Counted from the stretch's first letter, positions 32,916-42,990 are shown. The stretch is DNA of 64,000 nt from Acidobacteriaceae bacterium dw_441 (GCA_018449715.1 JAAVVA010000001.1:930001-994000), one strand, 5' to 3'. Notes: a model not told the origin generated them from the letters alone. A program made the numbers and translations.

Positions 32916-35026
32916 GATTAAGGGATATGAAGGCGGCAGCGAGCATCTGTCTGCTGCTGATGAATGTGAGCACGCAGGGTCTGATTGCTCAGCAGGCGAC
33001 ACCGCCCCAGACCAACCCGACCGCTCCGGCGGCGCAGCAGGGTGTCGTGACCGACACGACCGGAACTCCCGGACTCCCTCAGGCCCCGCAGCCGAAGGTG
33101 ACTGAACCGCTTTACCTTCGAGACACGGCAGTGGACTTCACGAAGCCGCAGAGCCACTTCTGGAACCCGATCAAGCCGTATACCTCCATCACGGTTCCGC
33201 AGACACGGTTGGGAAATACGCCTCAACTCGCTCAGCTTCTGCGCGACGGCAAGATCTACCTGAGCCTTTCGGACGCGGTGACGCTGGCGCTTGAGAACAA
33301 CTACGATATCGAGATCGCTCGCATCAATCTCGACATTGCCGACACCGACATTCTTCGCTCGAAGGCAGGTGGCACACTGCGCGGTGTCTCGACGGGCATT
33401 GTGGCCAATACCATCGGCGGTACGACCTCGACGATCAGCGGTGGCGGTGGCCCCGGCGGAACATCGAGCGGTGCGGGCGGCGGAGCCACCGGCGCGACCG
33501 GCATCGTGCTGAGCACGAACGGAGGTGGTCCCGCTCCGACGGCGCTCGATCCGACGTTTACCGGAACACTGCAGTATGAGAACGCGAACACGCCGCAGCC
33601 GACGACCTTTATCACCGGAACCAACACGCTGAACCAGACGACCGGAACGTACAACTTCGGCTATCAGCAGGGCTTCCTGACGGGCACGCAGTTCAACTTC
33701 ACGTTCAACAACTCACGCACGACGACGAACAGTCTTCGTGCGAACTACACCCCGCAGCTTAACTCGCAGTTCCAGGCGAGGGTGACGCAGCATGTGCTGC
33801 AGGGCTTCGGATGGGGAATCAACGGACGCCTGATCCTGCAGGCGAAGAACGATCGCCGCATCACAGATTCGGCTTTCCGGCAGCAGCTTCTTTATACGGT
33901 CACGCAGGTGGAGAACATCTACTGGGGCCTGGTGAGTGCGTATGAGGACGAGCAGGCGAAGGAGCGGGCGCTGACGCAGTCGACGCAGCTGACCTCGGAC
34001 AACCGCAAGCAGCTGGAGATTGGAACGCTGGCTCCGCTGGATGTGGTGAACTCGGATTCGGCGGTGGCGGCAGATAAGCAGGCGCTGGTGGCTTCGCAGT
34101 CGAACCTGGAGTATCAGCAGCTGCTGATGAAGCAGGCGATTGCGCGCAATCTGAACGACCCACAGCTCTCGAGCGCTCCGGTGATTCCGACGGACCGCGT
34201 GGGGCTGGATCGTCTGCAGGAAGAAGATACCCCGATCGAAGAGTTGGTACGGCAGGCCTACGAGAACAATCCGCAGATCGAACAGGCGCTGCTGAACATG
34301 AAGAACAACGAGATCACGATCAAGGCGCTGAAGAACGGTCTGCTGCCGACGGTCGATGCGTATGCGTTCTACGGCGGCGCAGCGCTGGGAGGCACAAGAA
34401 ACCCGATCGCGACGTGTACCGATCCTACGACGGGAGCTACCATCCCTTGCGATGTTCCCGAGAGTGGTCTCGGCACTGTGCTGGGCAATGCCTTCAACGG
34501 CAGCTTCCCGGATAAGGGCGTTGGCGTGAACATCACGATCCCGATTCGCAACCGCATCGCGCAGGCCGATCAGGCTCGGTCGCAGATGGAGTATCGCCAG
34601 TCGCAGATGCGTCTGCAGCAGCTCTATACGCAGGTTCGCATCCAGATCATCAATGGACAATATGCGTTGACCAACGACCGGGCACAGGTTCAGGCTGCGC
34701 AGGCCTCGCGTGACTTTGCGGCGCAGAGCCTCGACGCAGAGCAGAAGAAGTACAGGCTGGGAGCTTCGACGACGGCGCTGGTGCTCCAGCAGCAGAGGAA
34801 CCTGGCGACAGCGGATAATACTCTGATCTCGGCGACGGCGGCGTATGCAAAGGACCGCGTGGCGCTGGGGCAGCTGCTCTCGAACCTGCTGGATAAGTAC
34901 GGCATCAATATCGTGGACGCGGCGACGGGCAACATCTCGCACGCACCGGCGATTCCGGGGCTGACGACGCCGAAGGAGCCGGAGGCTCCGAAGCCGATCT
35001 CGTCCGCACCCGTTCCTCAGCAGTAA
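32912..35026 (+). CDS. TolC-family outer-membrane efflux protein
   Basis: 704 residues from a GTG start with GGAG 9 nt upstream. Signal peptide to about residue 28 (GLIAQQ), a Pro/Gln-rich stretch, then two OEP repeats: LSLSDAVTLALENNYDIEIARINLD and the later YRQSQMRLQQLYTQVRIQI, with the barrel and periplasmic coiled coils. A Gly/Thr-rich insert (about 165-200) and a tail rich in Pro follow. It is longer than usual TolC (about 470). It forms the outer-membrane channel of an efflux or secretion system; no inner-membrane partner is adjacent. Confidence 0.92.
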   Translation: MRLRDMKAAASICLLLMNVSTQGLIAQQATPPQTNPTAPAAQQGVVTDTTGTPGLPQAPQPKVTEPLYLRDTAVDFTKPQSHFWNPIKPYTSITVPQTRLGNTPQLAQLLRDGKIYLSLSDAVTLALENNYDIEIARINLDIADTDILRSKAGGTLRGVSTGIVANTIGGTTSTISGGGGPGGTSSGAGGGATGATGIVLSTNGGGPAPTALDPTFTGTLQYENANTPQPTTFITGTNTLNQTTGTYNFGYQQGFLTGTQFNFTFNNSRTTTNSLRANYTPQLNSQFQARVTQHVLQGFGWGINGRLILQAKNDRRITDSAFRQQLLYTVTQVENIYWGLVSAYEDEQAKERALTQSTQLTSDNRKQLEIGTLAPLDVVNSDSAVAADKQALVASQSNLEYQQLLMKQAIARNLNDPQLSSAPVIPTDRVGLDRLQEEDTPIEELVRQAYENNPQIEQALLNMKNNEITIKALKNGLLPTVDAYAFYGGAALGGTRNPIATCTDPTTGATIPCDVPESGLGTVLGNAFNGSFPDKGVGVNITIPIRNRIAQADQARSQMEYRQSQMRLQQLYTQVRIQIINGQYALTNDRAQVQAAQASRDFAAQSLDAEQKKYRLGASTTALVLQQQRNLATADNTLISATAAYAKDRVALGQLLSNLLDKYGINIVDAATGNISHAPAIPGLTTPKEPEAPKPISSAPVPQQ

Positions 35027-35043
35027 GTTGTTTCAATTGCATG

Positions 35044-35070
35044 AAGGCCCGGACATCGTCCGGGCCTTTT
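35044..35070 (+). terminator. intrinsic terminator after TolC gene
   Basis: AAGGCCCGGAC and GTCCGGGCCTT are perfect complements across a 3-nt loop (35044-35068), followed by T residues. Confidence 0.9.
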
Positions 35071-35117
35071 GCTTTGCTCGCAAGCGGTGGGCGTGTTGCT
35101 GCACTACACTTAAATGC

Positions 35118-37265
35118 ATGAGTGAAGGACACAGTGTCGTGCAGGAAAATACGCTTGCGAACGCGGCTTCGGCCTATCTGCGGTCGGCAAAGCATCAGCC
35201 GGTGAAGTGGCATGAGTGGGGTGAGGAGGCGTTTGCCCGCGCCAAAGCAGAGGACAAGCCGGTCCTGCTGGACATTGGGGCTGTGTGGTGTCACTGGTGT
35301 CATGTGATGGACCGCGAGTCGTACGAGAACCCCGGTACTGCGGAGCTCATCAACGAGCACTTCATCGCGGTGAAGGTGGACCGCGATGAGAGGCCGGATG
35401 TGGATACGCGCTACCAGGCAGCGGTCGCGGCTATCAGCGGACAGGGCGGATGGCCGCTGACGGCATTTCTTACTCCTGACGGCAAGCCGTTTTTCGGAGG
35501 CACGTACTTTCCTCCGGAGGACCGTCATGGAAGACCGGGACTGCCCCGCGTATTGCTGACGATGGCCGAGGCCTTCCACACAAAGCGAGACGAGGTGGAT
35601 GACTCGGCGGGCAGCGTGATTGCAGCGATCGAGCATAACGAGTCGTTTATGGGAGGCTCGGCGAATCCGGGGCCGGAGCTGGTGGGGAAGATCGTCTCTG
35701 CCGCGTTGAAGCAGTTCGATTCGCGCTCGGGCGGGTTTGGGTCGCAGCCGAAGTTCCCGCATTCGGGGGCGATTGACCTTCTGCTGGATGTGGCCTCGCG
35801 AGGCTCGCTGCCGGACCCGGAGATGGCCGCGCAGTCGCGCCGCGCCGCCCTGGTTACGCTCGAGAAGATGTCGAAGGGCGGCATCTACGATCATCTGGCC
35901 GGAGGATTTCATCGCTATTCGGTCGATGAGAACTGGATCGTCCCGCACTTCGAGAAGATGGCGTATGACAACAGCGAGCTGCTGCGGAACTACGTCCATG
36001 CCTTCCAGAGCTTCGTGGAGCCTGCGTGTGCGCGGGTGGCGAAGGAGATTATCGGGTGGATGGACGAGTGGTTGAGCGATCGCGAGCGCGGAGGCTTCTA
36101 CTCGTCGCAGGACGCGGATTTTTCGCTGGACGATGATGGCGACTACTTCACATGGACAGTGGACGAGGCTCACGCCGTGCTCACGACGCAGGAGTTCGCG
36201 GTAGCAAGCGCGTTCTACGACATCGGCGAGATCGGCGACATGCACCACAACACCGCGAAGAACGTGCTGCACGTCCGCGTGGCTTTGGAATCGATTGCGA
36301 AGGCGAACGGTCTGAGCGTGGACGAGGCTCACGCCGTGTTGCTCTCTGCGAAGGCGAAGATGTATGCGGAACGCCTGAAGCGTCCGACGCCGTATGTGGA
36401 TAGGACGATCTACACGGGATGGAACGGCATGTGCATCTCGGCGTACATCGAGGCGGGACGTGCCCTGGGACTTCCCGAGGTGCGGGAGTTCGCGTTGAAG
36501 TCGCTCGACCGCGTGCTTGATGCGGCATGGGATGAGAAGGGGTTGGCACACGTGGTCGCTTATGGCGAGGGTGGTGCGGCTGCGCGGATTGCGGCGTCGC
36601 TCGAGGACTACGCGTTCATCGGTAACGCCGCGCTCGATGCTTGGGAGATGACCGGGGAGATTCGCTATTACGAGGCCGCCGAACGTGTTGCGGCGATCCT
36701 CGTGGAGCGGTTCTACGACTCGGTAGGCGGGGCGTTCTTCGATACCGAGGCTGCTGCCGAGGGCGAGGCGAGGATTGGCGCGCTGGTGATTCGCCGGAAG
36801 CCTTTGCAGGATTCGCCGACTCCCGCGGGCAACTCGGTTGCGGCGAGACTACTGCTGCGCCTTCATGCGCTGAACGGCCGTGAGGATTATGCGGCGAAGG
36901 CGCTTGAGACGCTTGAGACCTTTTCTGGAATCGTTGAACACTTCGGTCTGTATGCCGCGAGCTACGGTATTGCGCTACAGAGCATGGTGCAGGGGCCGGT
37001 GCAGGTTTGCGTGATCGGCGACGACGAGACGGCTCGTGGATTGGAAGCGGCTGCTCTGGCTCGGTACGCGGTCAACAAGAGCGTGATTCGCCTGTGCCGA
37101 GACCAGCTTGAGAAGCTGCCGCCTGAACTGTCGGAGACATTGCCGCATCTTCCGGGGCTAAAGGATGCCGAGGGAAGCATTGCAGTGATCTGCACCGCGA
37201 AGGGATGTCTGCCTCCGGTGAACGGTGTCGATGAGTTGGTGGAGGCCTTGAACCAGGCTCTGTAA
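35118..37265 (+). CDS. thioredoxin-domain protein (YyaL / DUF255 family)
   Basis: 715 residues from the ATG at 35118. The N-terminal Thioredox_DsbH domain contains AVWCHWCHVM with redox Cys C58 and C61, followed by GGWPLTAFLTPDGKPFFGGTYFPPE, which is diagnostic of the YyaL/SSP411 family. The rest is an alpha/alpha toroid with FSSQDADF-like YSSQDADFSLD and TGWNGMCISAYIEAGR. Cytoplasmic; role in bacteria poorly defined. The longer in-frame opening reaches into the terminator and was rejected. Confidence 0.93.
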   Translation: MSEGHSVVQENTLANAASAYLRSAKHQPVKWHEWGEEAFARAKAEDKPVLLDIGAVWCHWCHVMDRESYENPGTAELINEHFIAVKVDRDERPDVDTRYQAAVAAISGQGGWPLTAFLTPDGKPFFGGTYFPPEDRHGRPGLPRVLLTMAEAFHTKRDEVDDSAGSVIAAIEHNESFMGGSANPGPELVGKIVSAALKQFDSRSGGFGSQPKFPHSGAIDLLLDVASRGSLPDPEMAAQSRRAALVTLEKMSKGGIYDHLAGGFHRYSVDENWIVPHFEKMAYDNSELLRNYVHAFQSFVEPACARVAKEIIGWMDEWLSDRERGGFYSSQDADFSLDDDGDYFTWTVDEAHAVLTTQEFAVASAFYDIGEIGDMHHNTAKNVLHVRVALESIAKANGLSVDEAHAVLLSAKAKMYAERLKRPTPYVDRTIYTGWNGMCISAYIEAGRALGLPEVREFALKSLDRVLDAAWDEKGLAHVVAYGEGGAAARIAASLEDYAFIGNAALDAWEMTGEIRYYEAAERVAAILVERFYDSVGGAFFDTEAAAEGEARIGALVIRRKPLQDSPTPAGNSVAARLLLRLHALNGREDYAAKALETLETFSGIVEHFGLYAASYGIALQSMVQGPVQVCVIGDDETARGLEAAALARYAVNKSVIRLCRDQLEKLPPELSETLPHLPGLKDAEGSIAVICTAKGCLPPVNGVDELVEALNQAL

Positions 37266-37286
37266 CGAAGTGATTGAGAGAACGGA

Positions 37287-37318
37287 AAAGCCCCGCATCC
37301 TTTGAGATGCGGGGCTTT
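37287..37318. terminator. bidirectional intrinsic terminator
   Basis: A 13-bp perfect stem (37287-37299 with 37306-37318) with GC-rich core CCCCGCATC and A/T flanks on both sides lies between two convergent genes. It can terminate the plus-strand thioredoxin-domain gene and the minus-strand mscS-type gene. Confidence 0.9.
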
Positions 37319-37326
37319 ATTTTCGG

Positions 37327-38262
37327 CTAGGCTCCGATGGTAGGAGGAGCAGGCGGCGCGGTCGGGTCGGCCTTTGGCATGAGGACCATGCTGGTGCTGA
37401 CACCGAGCGGAATGTTCTCCTTCTCGAAGACGAGGATGATGCGGCGGCGAAGCTCGCGCAGCACGCCGTCCCGCTGGTTGGCGCGTACCCGGATGTTGAC
37501 CAGGTAAACAACCTCGCGGCCACGGATCTCGTTGATGCCCAGAACCTCGGGGTCGGAGATGACGATATCGCGGAAGGCGGAGTCTCCACGCACCTCGTTG
37601 GCAAGGCGAATCAGCAATTCTGTCACACGGTCGGGGTTGCCGCTGGCGTCGACCGAGACGGAGAGCTGCGCGATAGAGAAGTCGCGGGACTGGTTCGTGA
37701 CGGTGGCGATCTGGCTGTTGGGGATCAGGTAGAGCGCCCCGTTGCCGTCGCGAAGGCGGGTCGAGCGCAGCGAGAGGTCTTCCACCGTGCCCGTCAGCCC
37801 TGCGAGAGAGACGGTCTCGCCGACGTTGTACTGGTCTTCGAGCAGGATGAAGATGCCGTTAATCATGTCCTTGAAGATGGACTGGGCTCCGAGACCGATG
37901 CCGACGCCGAGGATTCCGGCAGAGGCCAGTAGCGGCTCGTAGGGGATGCTGAAGATATTCAGAACCTGCAGGAAAGCCATGAAGCCGATGACGCTGTAGG
38001 AGGTCGCGCGGAAGATGGAGGCCATCGTGCGGAGCTGCGCGGCGCGGTGGAAGTTGCCGACCTGCGCGGCGGCCCGGCGTTGAAGGCGCGTCACGAAGAA
38101 TTTCACGATGCGCATCATGACAAAGAAGATCAGGAGCACGCCGATGAGCTTCGGAGCCTTGTCGCGGACGAAGACAACGATGTACTCGTGCCATTCGTGG
38201 CTGAAGACGTAGGAGAGGGATTCGTCGGGAAGGCCTTGCAGGGCTGAGGCAAGGTGGAGCAT
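37327..38262 (-). CDS. MscS-family mechanosensitive channel
   Basis: 311 residues. Membrane helices at about 37-55, 80-105 and 110-130; the pore helix region has LLASAGILGVGIGLGAQSIFKDMINGIFILLEDQ, the hallmark of MscS; beta domain with LSLRSTRLRDGNGALYLIPNSQI; C-terminal alpha/beta domain about 200-295. It should release solutes on hypo-osmotic shock. Divergent from the small secreted protein at 38361. Confidence 0.93.
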   Translation of the reverse strand: MLHLASALQGLPDESLSYVFSHEWHEYIVVFVRDKAPKLIGVLLIFFVMMRIVKFFVTRLQRRAAAQVGNFHRAAQLRTMASIFRATSYSVIGFMAFLQVLNIFSIPYEPLLASAGILGVGIGLGAQSIFKDMINGIFILLEDQYNVGETVSLAGLTGTVEDLSLRSTRLRDGNGALYLIPNSQIATVTNQSRDFSIAQLSVSVDASGNPDRVTELLIRLANEVRGDSAFRDIVISDPEVLGINEIRGREVVYLVNIRVRANQRDGVLRELRRRIILVFEKENIPLGVSTSMVLMPKADPTAPPAPPTIGA

Positions 38263-38360
38263 GATACTGGCATCTCGCTTTCGCGGTAATTTCTTCCTTC
38301 AGCATGAAGGAACTTACCGTTGGATGCAAACGGCAGGTGGATGGACGTAAGGGAGGCCAT

Positions 38361-38762
38361 ATGAAAGGGTTACGGACAACTGGCCTGTGGATTTTCCTGG
38401 TGTCTGCCCTGGCGGCTCCGGCGCTCGCGCAGCGGTCGTCCGGAGCATCCCGTACGATTCCTTCTTCTGGACCACCTTATCCAGGGATGGGGGGACCGCC
38501 TACTATGGGGCCGATGAGTGCTGGCGGGGGCGATCCGATGTCTCCAGCGGATGTCGTCTCGGGGCGGCTGGCGGTGCAGCAGGCGCGGACTCGGAACAAC
38601 GAGCGGCAGAAGCGTCTGGAGACGGACACGGACAAGCTGGTGGATATGGTGAATTCCTTCAAGGAGCAGGTGAAGGGGGAGTTGTCTCCGGCGGACGTGA
38701 GTAAGCGCGCCGAGGAGATCGAAAAGCTGGCCCGCAGTGTGAAGGATCGGATGAAGGGGTAG
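38361..38762 (+). CDS. secreted hypothetical helical protein
   Basis: 133 residues. Signal peptide to about residue 23 (PALAQ), a Gly/Pro/Ser-rich segment to about 60, then a charged helical domain with RNNERQKRLETDTDKLVDMVNSF and a second helix with KRAEEIEKLARSVKDRMKG. The start with GGGAGG 4 nt upstream is preferred to a longer frame from 38304. Small periplasmic proteins of this shape are common in acidobacteria; function unknown. It ends 2 bp from the convergent subtilase gene. Confidence 0.7.
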   Translation: MKGLRTTGLWIFLVSALAAPALAQRSSGASRTIPSSGPPYPGMGGPPTMGPMSAGGGDPMSPADVVSGRLAVQQARTRNNERQKRLETDTDKLVDMVNSFKEQVKGELSPADVSKRAEEIEKLARSVKDRMKG

Positions 38763-38764
38763 GG

Positions 38765-40315
38765 CTAGGGAAGGACCGCTGCGGCGCTGACCTGCGGGAA
38801 GGGCAGGGAGGAGTTTGCCGGGGCGGCAGTGGAGTGCAATGCATTAATGACAGTGGCGGCGTCCCAGTCGGGATGGGCTGCGCGCAGAAGTGCTGCGGCT
38901 CCGGCGACGAGCGGGGCAGAGGCGCTGGTCCCGATGGCCTGGTTATATGCGGCGTGACCCAGGCTGAAGCATCCGAAGCTGTGTGCGGCGTCCGTGGGAA
39001 GACCGTCGGCGGTGGAGGGCAGACCGGAGCTGCAGGCTCCTCGGACCCATCCGCTGACGGCCATCTCGTCGCCTTCGGGGTAGTTTCCGCCGGGAGCGGC
39101 GACAGCGTTGAGGGTGGCTCCGAAGTTGGAGTAAGAGGCGAGCGCGGGGGCTCCGGGGACGCAGGCTGCGTTGGCGACGCTATTCTCCACGCAGGCGGGA
39201 TTGGTGGAGGCGGTTACAGCCAGCACATTGCGCGACTGCGCGGGGATTTCCATATAGCGCGGGTTGGTGAGGTCGTAGCTATTGTTGCCCGCCGCGGCTA
39301 TGAGCACGGCTCCCGACTGCGAGGCGGCGTAGGTGATCTGGTCGAAGGTGGCCTTGATGCCTGCTCCGTCACCGGTAGAAAGATCGACCAGCGTTCCGAG
39401 AGACATCGAGATAACGTCGGCGTTGTTGGCGAGAGCGTCGTCGATGCCATCGATGACCCAGCTGAGGAGGCCGCTGGCCTCGCCTGCGGTGCAGCGTGCG
39501 GTGTCGTTCGCCCCGGCTGCCGCGGGCATGCGCTGAAGCACCTTTATGCTGAGGAGGGTGGCCTGCGGGGCGACTCCGACGGTTTTGCCGGTGTTGGGAC
39601 CGAGAGCGGCTGCGGCGAGCGAGGCGGTCCAGGTGCCGTGTCCGGCTTGGTCCTGCGGGGAGCCGTCGTCGCACGGGCTGGGAAGCTGCGTCTGGTCCAC
39701 CTCGGAGATGTGGAGCGCGAGGTTGGGGATAATGTCGGGGTGCGTGGCGTCGACTCCGCTGTCGAGGATGGCGATGCGGACGCCCCGCCCCTTGGTGGTG
39801 TCCCAGGGACCGTGCGCGGGACCGCCGGGGACGCTGGCTCCGAAGCCTCCGACCTGACGGACGGCCCAGCCCTGCGGTGAGTTGTAGAAGGTGTCGAAGG
39901 TCGAGGTTCCGATAGCGACGGAGAAGACCGGCTCGATGGCGGGGCGCACCGTAATATGGTGCGCGGTCACGAGGCGGTCATGCAGGACATAGGCGACGTT
40001 GGACTGCGATGCGAGCCGGCGCATGACGGCCTGATCGTCGATCGCTGGCTGCGAGGTGGAACCCGCGATGCGGGGGCGAAGAACGCTCTGCGGTGTCTGG
40101 ATGGTGGCGATGCCGAAGCGGCGATGCAGGTGGAGGAGCTTTGCTCCCATCGACTGAACGCTCTGGTCCGCATCGTAGGGCACGATGCCGTTGCGGTAGA
40201 CGACGAGGTAGCGGTTGGGGACGATGCTCTCTTGAGCGGGGGCCTGTGCGCTGAGCTGCGATGCGGTCGCGATGGCGGCGAGGAGCGAGAGACGGAGCAG
40301 AAGCGATGCGCGCAC
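38765..40315 (-). CDS. secreted subtilisin-like (S8) serine protease
   Basis: 516 residues from a GTG start with AGG 8 nt upstream; a TTG at 40363 would add 16 residues ahead of the signal peptide and is less likely. Signal peptide to about 24 (QLSAQA), pro-region to about 115, then the catalytic domain with D185 (ILDSGVDATHPD), H226 (GHGTW) and S464 (GTSASAP); the oxyanion Asn is in AAAGNNS. It should be an exported protease that matures by loss of the pro-region. Confidence 0.92.
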   Translation of the reverse strand: MRASLLLRLSLLAAIATASQLSAQAPAQESIVPNRYLVVYRNGIVPYDADQSVQSMGAKLLHLHRRFGIATIQTPQSVLRPRIAGSTSQPAIDDQAVMRRLASQSNVAYVLHDRLVTAHHITVRPAIEPVFSVAIGTSTFDTFYNSPQGWAVRQVGGFGASVPGGPAHGPWDTTKGRGVRIAILDSGVDATHPDIIPNLALHISEVDQTQLPSPCDDGSPQDQAGHGTWTASLAAAALGPNTGKTVGVAPQATLLSIKVLQRMPAAAGANDTARCTAGEASGLLSWVIDGIDDALANNADVISMSLGTLVDLSTGDGAGIKATFDQITYAASQSGAVLIAAAGNNSYDLTNPRYMEIPAQSRNVLAVTASTNPACVENSVANAACVPGAPALASYSNFGATLNAVAAPGGNYPEGDEMAVSGWVRGACSSGLPSTADGLPTDAAHSFGCFSLGHAAYNQAIGTSASAPLVAGAAALLRAAHPDWDAATVINALHSTAAPANSSLPFPQVSAAAVLP

Positions 40316-40509
40316 GGCGGAACCTCGTAGAAGGAGCTGTTCTCCTGATCGGTAAAAAAACAAAAGACTGTAGGTCGGAGTGTGCTATTACTTTGGGGTA
40401 TCGACCTCCCTTGCTCCCAGAAAGGGAAATCTCTGGACCGGATAGTTCGGGAAGTCTGCCTGGCAGACAGGCGGACAACAGTACGAAATAAGACGACCGC
40501 ACAATCGGA

Positions 40510-40539
40510 TTGACCCTGTTCCTGGGCTCATGCTCTAAT
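40510..40539 (+). promoter_or_regulatory. sigma-70-type promoter of hppA with extended -10
   Basis: TTGACC at 40510-40515 and TCTAAT at 40534-40539 are spaced 18 nt, with TGC before the -10 hexamer. It is about 65 nt ahead of the hppA start. A perfect inverted repeat GTCTGCC-T-GGCAGAC lies upstream near 40454-40468 and may be regulatory. The rest of 40316-40611 shows no gene. Confidence 0.6.
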
Positions 40540-40611
40540 TGGCCGCTCTGCGGAACCTGACAGGGAAGTCCGCTGGAATGATTCAGTTGCCGATTCAAGG
40601 AGACCTTTTGC

Positions 40612-42924
40612 ATGAATGCAGTGAGGCTTGTGGCTGCGGTACTTCAGGATCAGGTTCCTTTCTCCCCAACAATGACGACAGATGGAAGCGATGGGCAGGT
40701 GTGGTTGTGGATCGCGCTCGCAGTGGGGGCGCTGGCCCTGGTGGTGGCTGTTCTGATGGCCCGAACGGTGATCGCGGCAGATACCGGCACCGCAGACATG
40801 CGGATGATCTCGAATGCGATCCGCGAGGGCGCTGAGGCTTTTCTAAAACGGCAGTACAGGACGATTGCGATCATCGCGCTCGCGCTGGCAGTGGTGATCT
40901 TTCTGGGCTATCACCTGTCGGATCGCATGGCACCGATGGCTCTGAAGACCGTGGTGAGCTTTCTGATGGGAGCGATCTGCTCGGGGCTGGCGGGATACAC
41001 GGGGATGTACTGCTCGATTCGGGCTAACATCCGCACGGCCTCGGCGGCGCGGAGCAGCCTGAACCTGGCGTTGCAGATGGCGCTGCGCGGAGGCGCGGTG
41101 ACGGGGCTGGTGGTCGTTGCTCTGTCGCTGCTCGGCATTGGAGTACTGTTTCTCTTCTTCGGAGGTGTGAGCAATCCGCAGGCAGTGCCGTACCAGCTTG
41201 TGGGCTTCGGCTTTGGAGCGTCTCTGGTGGCGCTGTTCGCGCAGCTTGGCGGAGGCATCTATACCAAGGCCGCAGACGTGGGAGCCGATCTCGTAGGCAA
41301 GGTCGAAGCGGGGATTCCGGAGGACGATCCACGCAACCCGGCTGTGATTGCGGACCTGGTTGGTGACAACGTTGGGGACTGCGCGGGGCGCGGAGCCGAC
41401 CTGTTTGAATCGACCGCTGCGGAGAACGTCGGTGCAATGGTGCTGGGTGCCGCGCTGTATCCGGTCTTCGGGATTAAAGGCATTCTGTTTCCGCTGATCG
41501 TTCATGCGATCAACCTGATTGCGAGCACCGTCGGCGTCTTCGCTGTGCGGTCGAGCGAGCAGGAGGACCCGATGCGCGCTCTCAATCGCGGCTTCTACGT
41601 TACGTCGGCGATTGCGCTTGCGGGGTTTGTGGGCGCGGTCTATGCGATGCTCAGCGCTCCCGGCGTGGAGCCGCTGTGGCTGCTGGGCTGCGGCATCATC
41701 GGGCTGGCGACGGCGTTTCTCTTCGTGTGGATCACGCAGTACTACACGGAGTCGAAGTTTCGCCCGGTGAGGTCGATTGCGGAGGCCTCGCTGACAGGGC
41801 CTGCGACGAACATCATCAGCGGCCTCGCGGTGGGCATGGAGACACCGGCGCTTCCGGTACTCGTCATCTCCGCCGCTTTGCTGTTGAGCTACTACTTCGG
41901 CGTGCAGGGGCTGGCCGCGGTCGGAGGCGTGGGAGATTACGAAAAGGGCATCTACGGCACGGCCATTGCAACGATGGGGATGCTGAGCTGCGCCGCGTAC
42001 ATTCTTGCGATGGACACCTTCGGGCCGATCACGGACAACGCGGGCGGCATCATCGAGATGTCGCATCAGCCACACGAGATCCGCGAGCGCACGGACAAGC
42101 TGGACTCGGCGGGCAACACGACCAAGGCGCTGACCAAGGGGTACGCCATCGGCTCAGCTTCGCTGGCAGCGTTTCTTCTGTTCTCGGCGTATCTCGAAGA
42201 GATTCGCACCATCGTGATCGACAAGGTGACGGCGGCGGGTGGCTACATCCCCGCAGGGTGGAGCTTCACGAACATCAACCTTGCGCAGGTACCGGTCTTC
42301 GTTGGCGCTCTGCTGGGGGCGATGCTCACGTATCTGTTCAGCTCACTTGCGATCAAGGCGGTGGGACGCACGGCCCAGATGGTGGTGAAGGATGTGCGGG
42401 AGCAGTTCGCCGAGAACCCCGGCATCATGGCGGGGACCTCGTTGCCGGACTATGGCCGCTGCGTCAGCATCGTAACGGGCGCGGCGCTGCGCGAGATGGT
42501 GGTGCCGGGCGTGCTCGCCGTGGGACTGCCGGTGGCGGTGGGGTTGATCTTCCGCCACTTCAGCTCGAGCTACCAGGCGGGCTCGCTGGTGTATGCTCCG
42601 GGCGCGATTCTTCCGGTGCCTGCGATTGCGGGCAAGGCCGTGAACCTTGGCGGTGCAGAGGCGGTTGCGGGGCTGCTGATGGTCGGGACGATCTCCGGCG
42701 TGCTGATGGCCATGCTGATGAACAACGGCGGCGGCGCGTGGGACAACGCGAAGAAGTTCATCGAGACGGGAGCGTACGGCGGCAAGAAGAGCGATGCCCA
42801 TAAGGCCGCTGTCGTGGGCGATACGGTGGGTGATCCCTTCAAGGACACGGCGGGGCCGAGCCTTCATGTGCTCATCAAGCTGCTGGCGACGATCACTCTG
42901 GTGCTGGCTCCGCTGTTTGTGTAA
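40612..42924 (+). CDS. hppA: membrane-bound proton-pumping pyrophosphatase (K+-independent)
   Basis: 770 residues with about 16 membrane helices. The catalytic loop reads DVGADLVGKVEAGIPEDDPRN, then VIADLVGDNVGDCAGRGADLFES; the second site has GDTVGDPFKDTAGPS near the C-terminus. Lys505 in GNTTKAL marks the K+-independent, proton-pumping class, and the IADLVGDN/RGADLFES variant resembles the type II (AVP2-like) group. It couples pyrophosphate hydrolysis to proton export. AAGGAGACC precedes the ATG. Confidence 0.95.
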   Translation: MNAVRLVAAVLQDQVPFSPTMTTDGSDGQVWLWIALAVGALALVVAVLMARTVIAADTGTADMRMISNAIREGAEAFLKRQYRTIAIIALALAVVIFLGYHLSDRMAPMALKTVVSFLMGAICSGLAGYTGMYCSIRANIRTASAARSSLNLALQMALRGGAVTGLVVVALSLLGIGVLFLFFGGVSNPQAVPYQLVGFGFGASLVALFAQLGGGIYTKAADVGADLVGKVEAGIPEDDPRNPAVIADLVGDNVGDCAGRGADLFESTAAENVGAMVLGAALYPVFGIKGILFPLIVHAINLIASTVGVFAVRSSEQEDPMRALNRGFYVTSAIALAGFVGAVYAMLSAPGVEPLWLLGCGIIGLATAFLFVWITQYYTESKFRPVRSIAEASLTGPATNIISGLAVGMETPALPVLVISAALLLSYYFGVQGLAAVGGVGDYEKGIYGTAIATMGMLSCAAYILAMDTFGPITDNAGGIIEMSHQPHEIRERTDKLDSAGNTTKALTKGYAIGSASLAAFLLFSAYLEEIRTIVIDKVTAAGGYIPAGWSFTNINLAQVPVFVGALLGAMLTYLFSSLAIKAVGRTAQMVVKDVREQFAENPGIMAGTSLPDYGRCVSIVTGAALREMVVPGVLAVGLPVAVGLIFRHFSSSYQAGSLVYAPGAILPVPAIAGKAVNLGGAEAVAGLLMVGTISGVLMAMLMNNGGGAWDNAKKFIETGAYGGKKSDAHKAAVVGDTVGDPFKDTAGPSLHVLIKLLATITLVLAPLFV

Positions 42925-42949
42925 GAAGCTGTACAGGCAGAATGTTTGG

Positions 42950-42990
42950 GTGCCCCATCCTTTGCGGTTTCATCGCAAAGGATGGGGCAC
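42950..42990. repeat. 17-bp perfect palindromic element
   Basis: Arms 42950-42966 and 42974-42990 are perfect complements (GTGCCCCATCCTTTGCG) with a 7-nt loop. No T-run follows. I associate similar GTGCCCCATCC-x-GG hairpins with dispersed repeats in acidobacterial intergenic regions; here it lies right after hppA and may also act in transcript ending. Confidence 0.6.
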
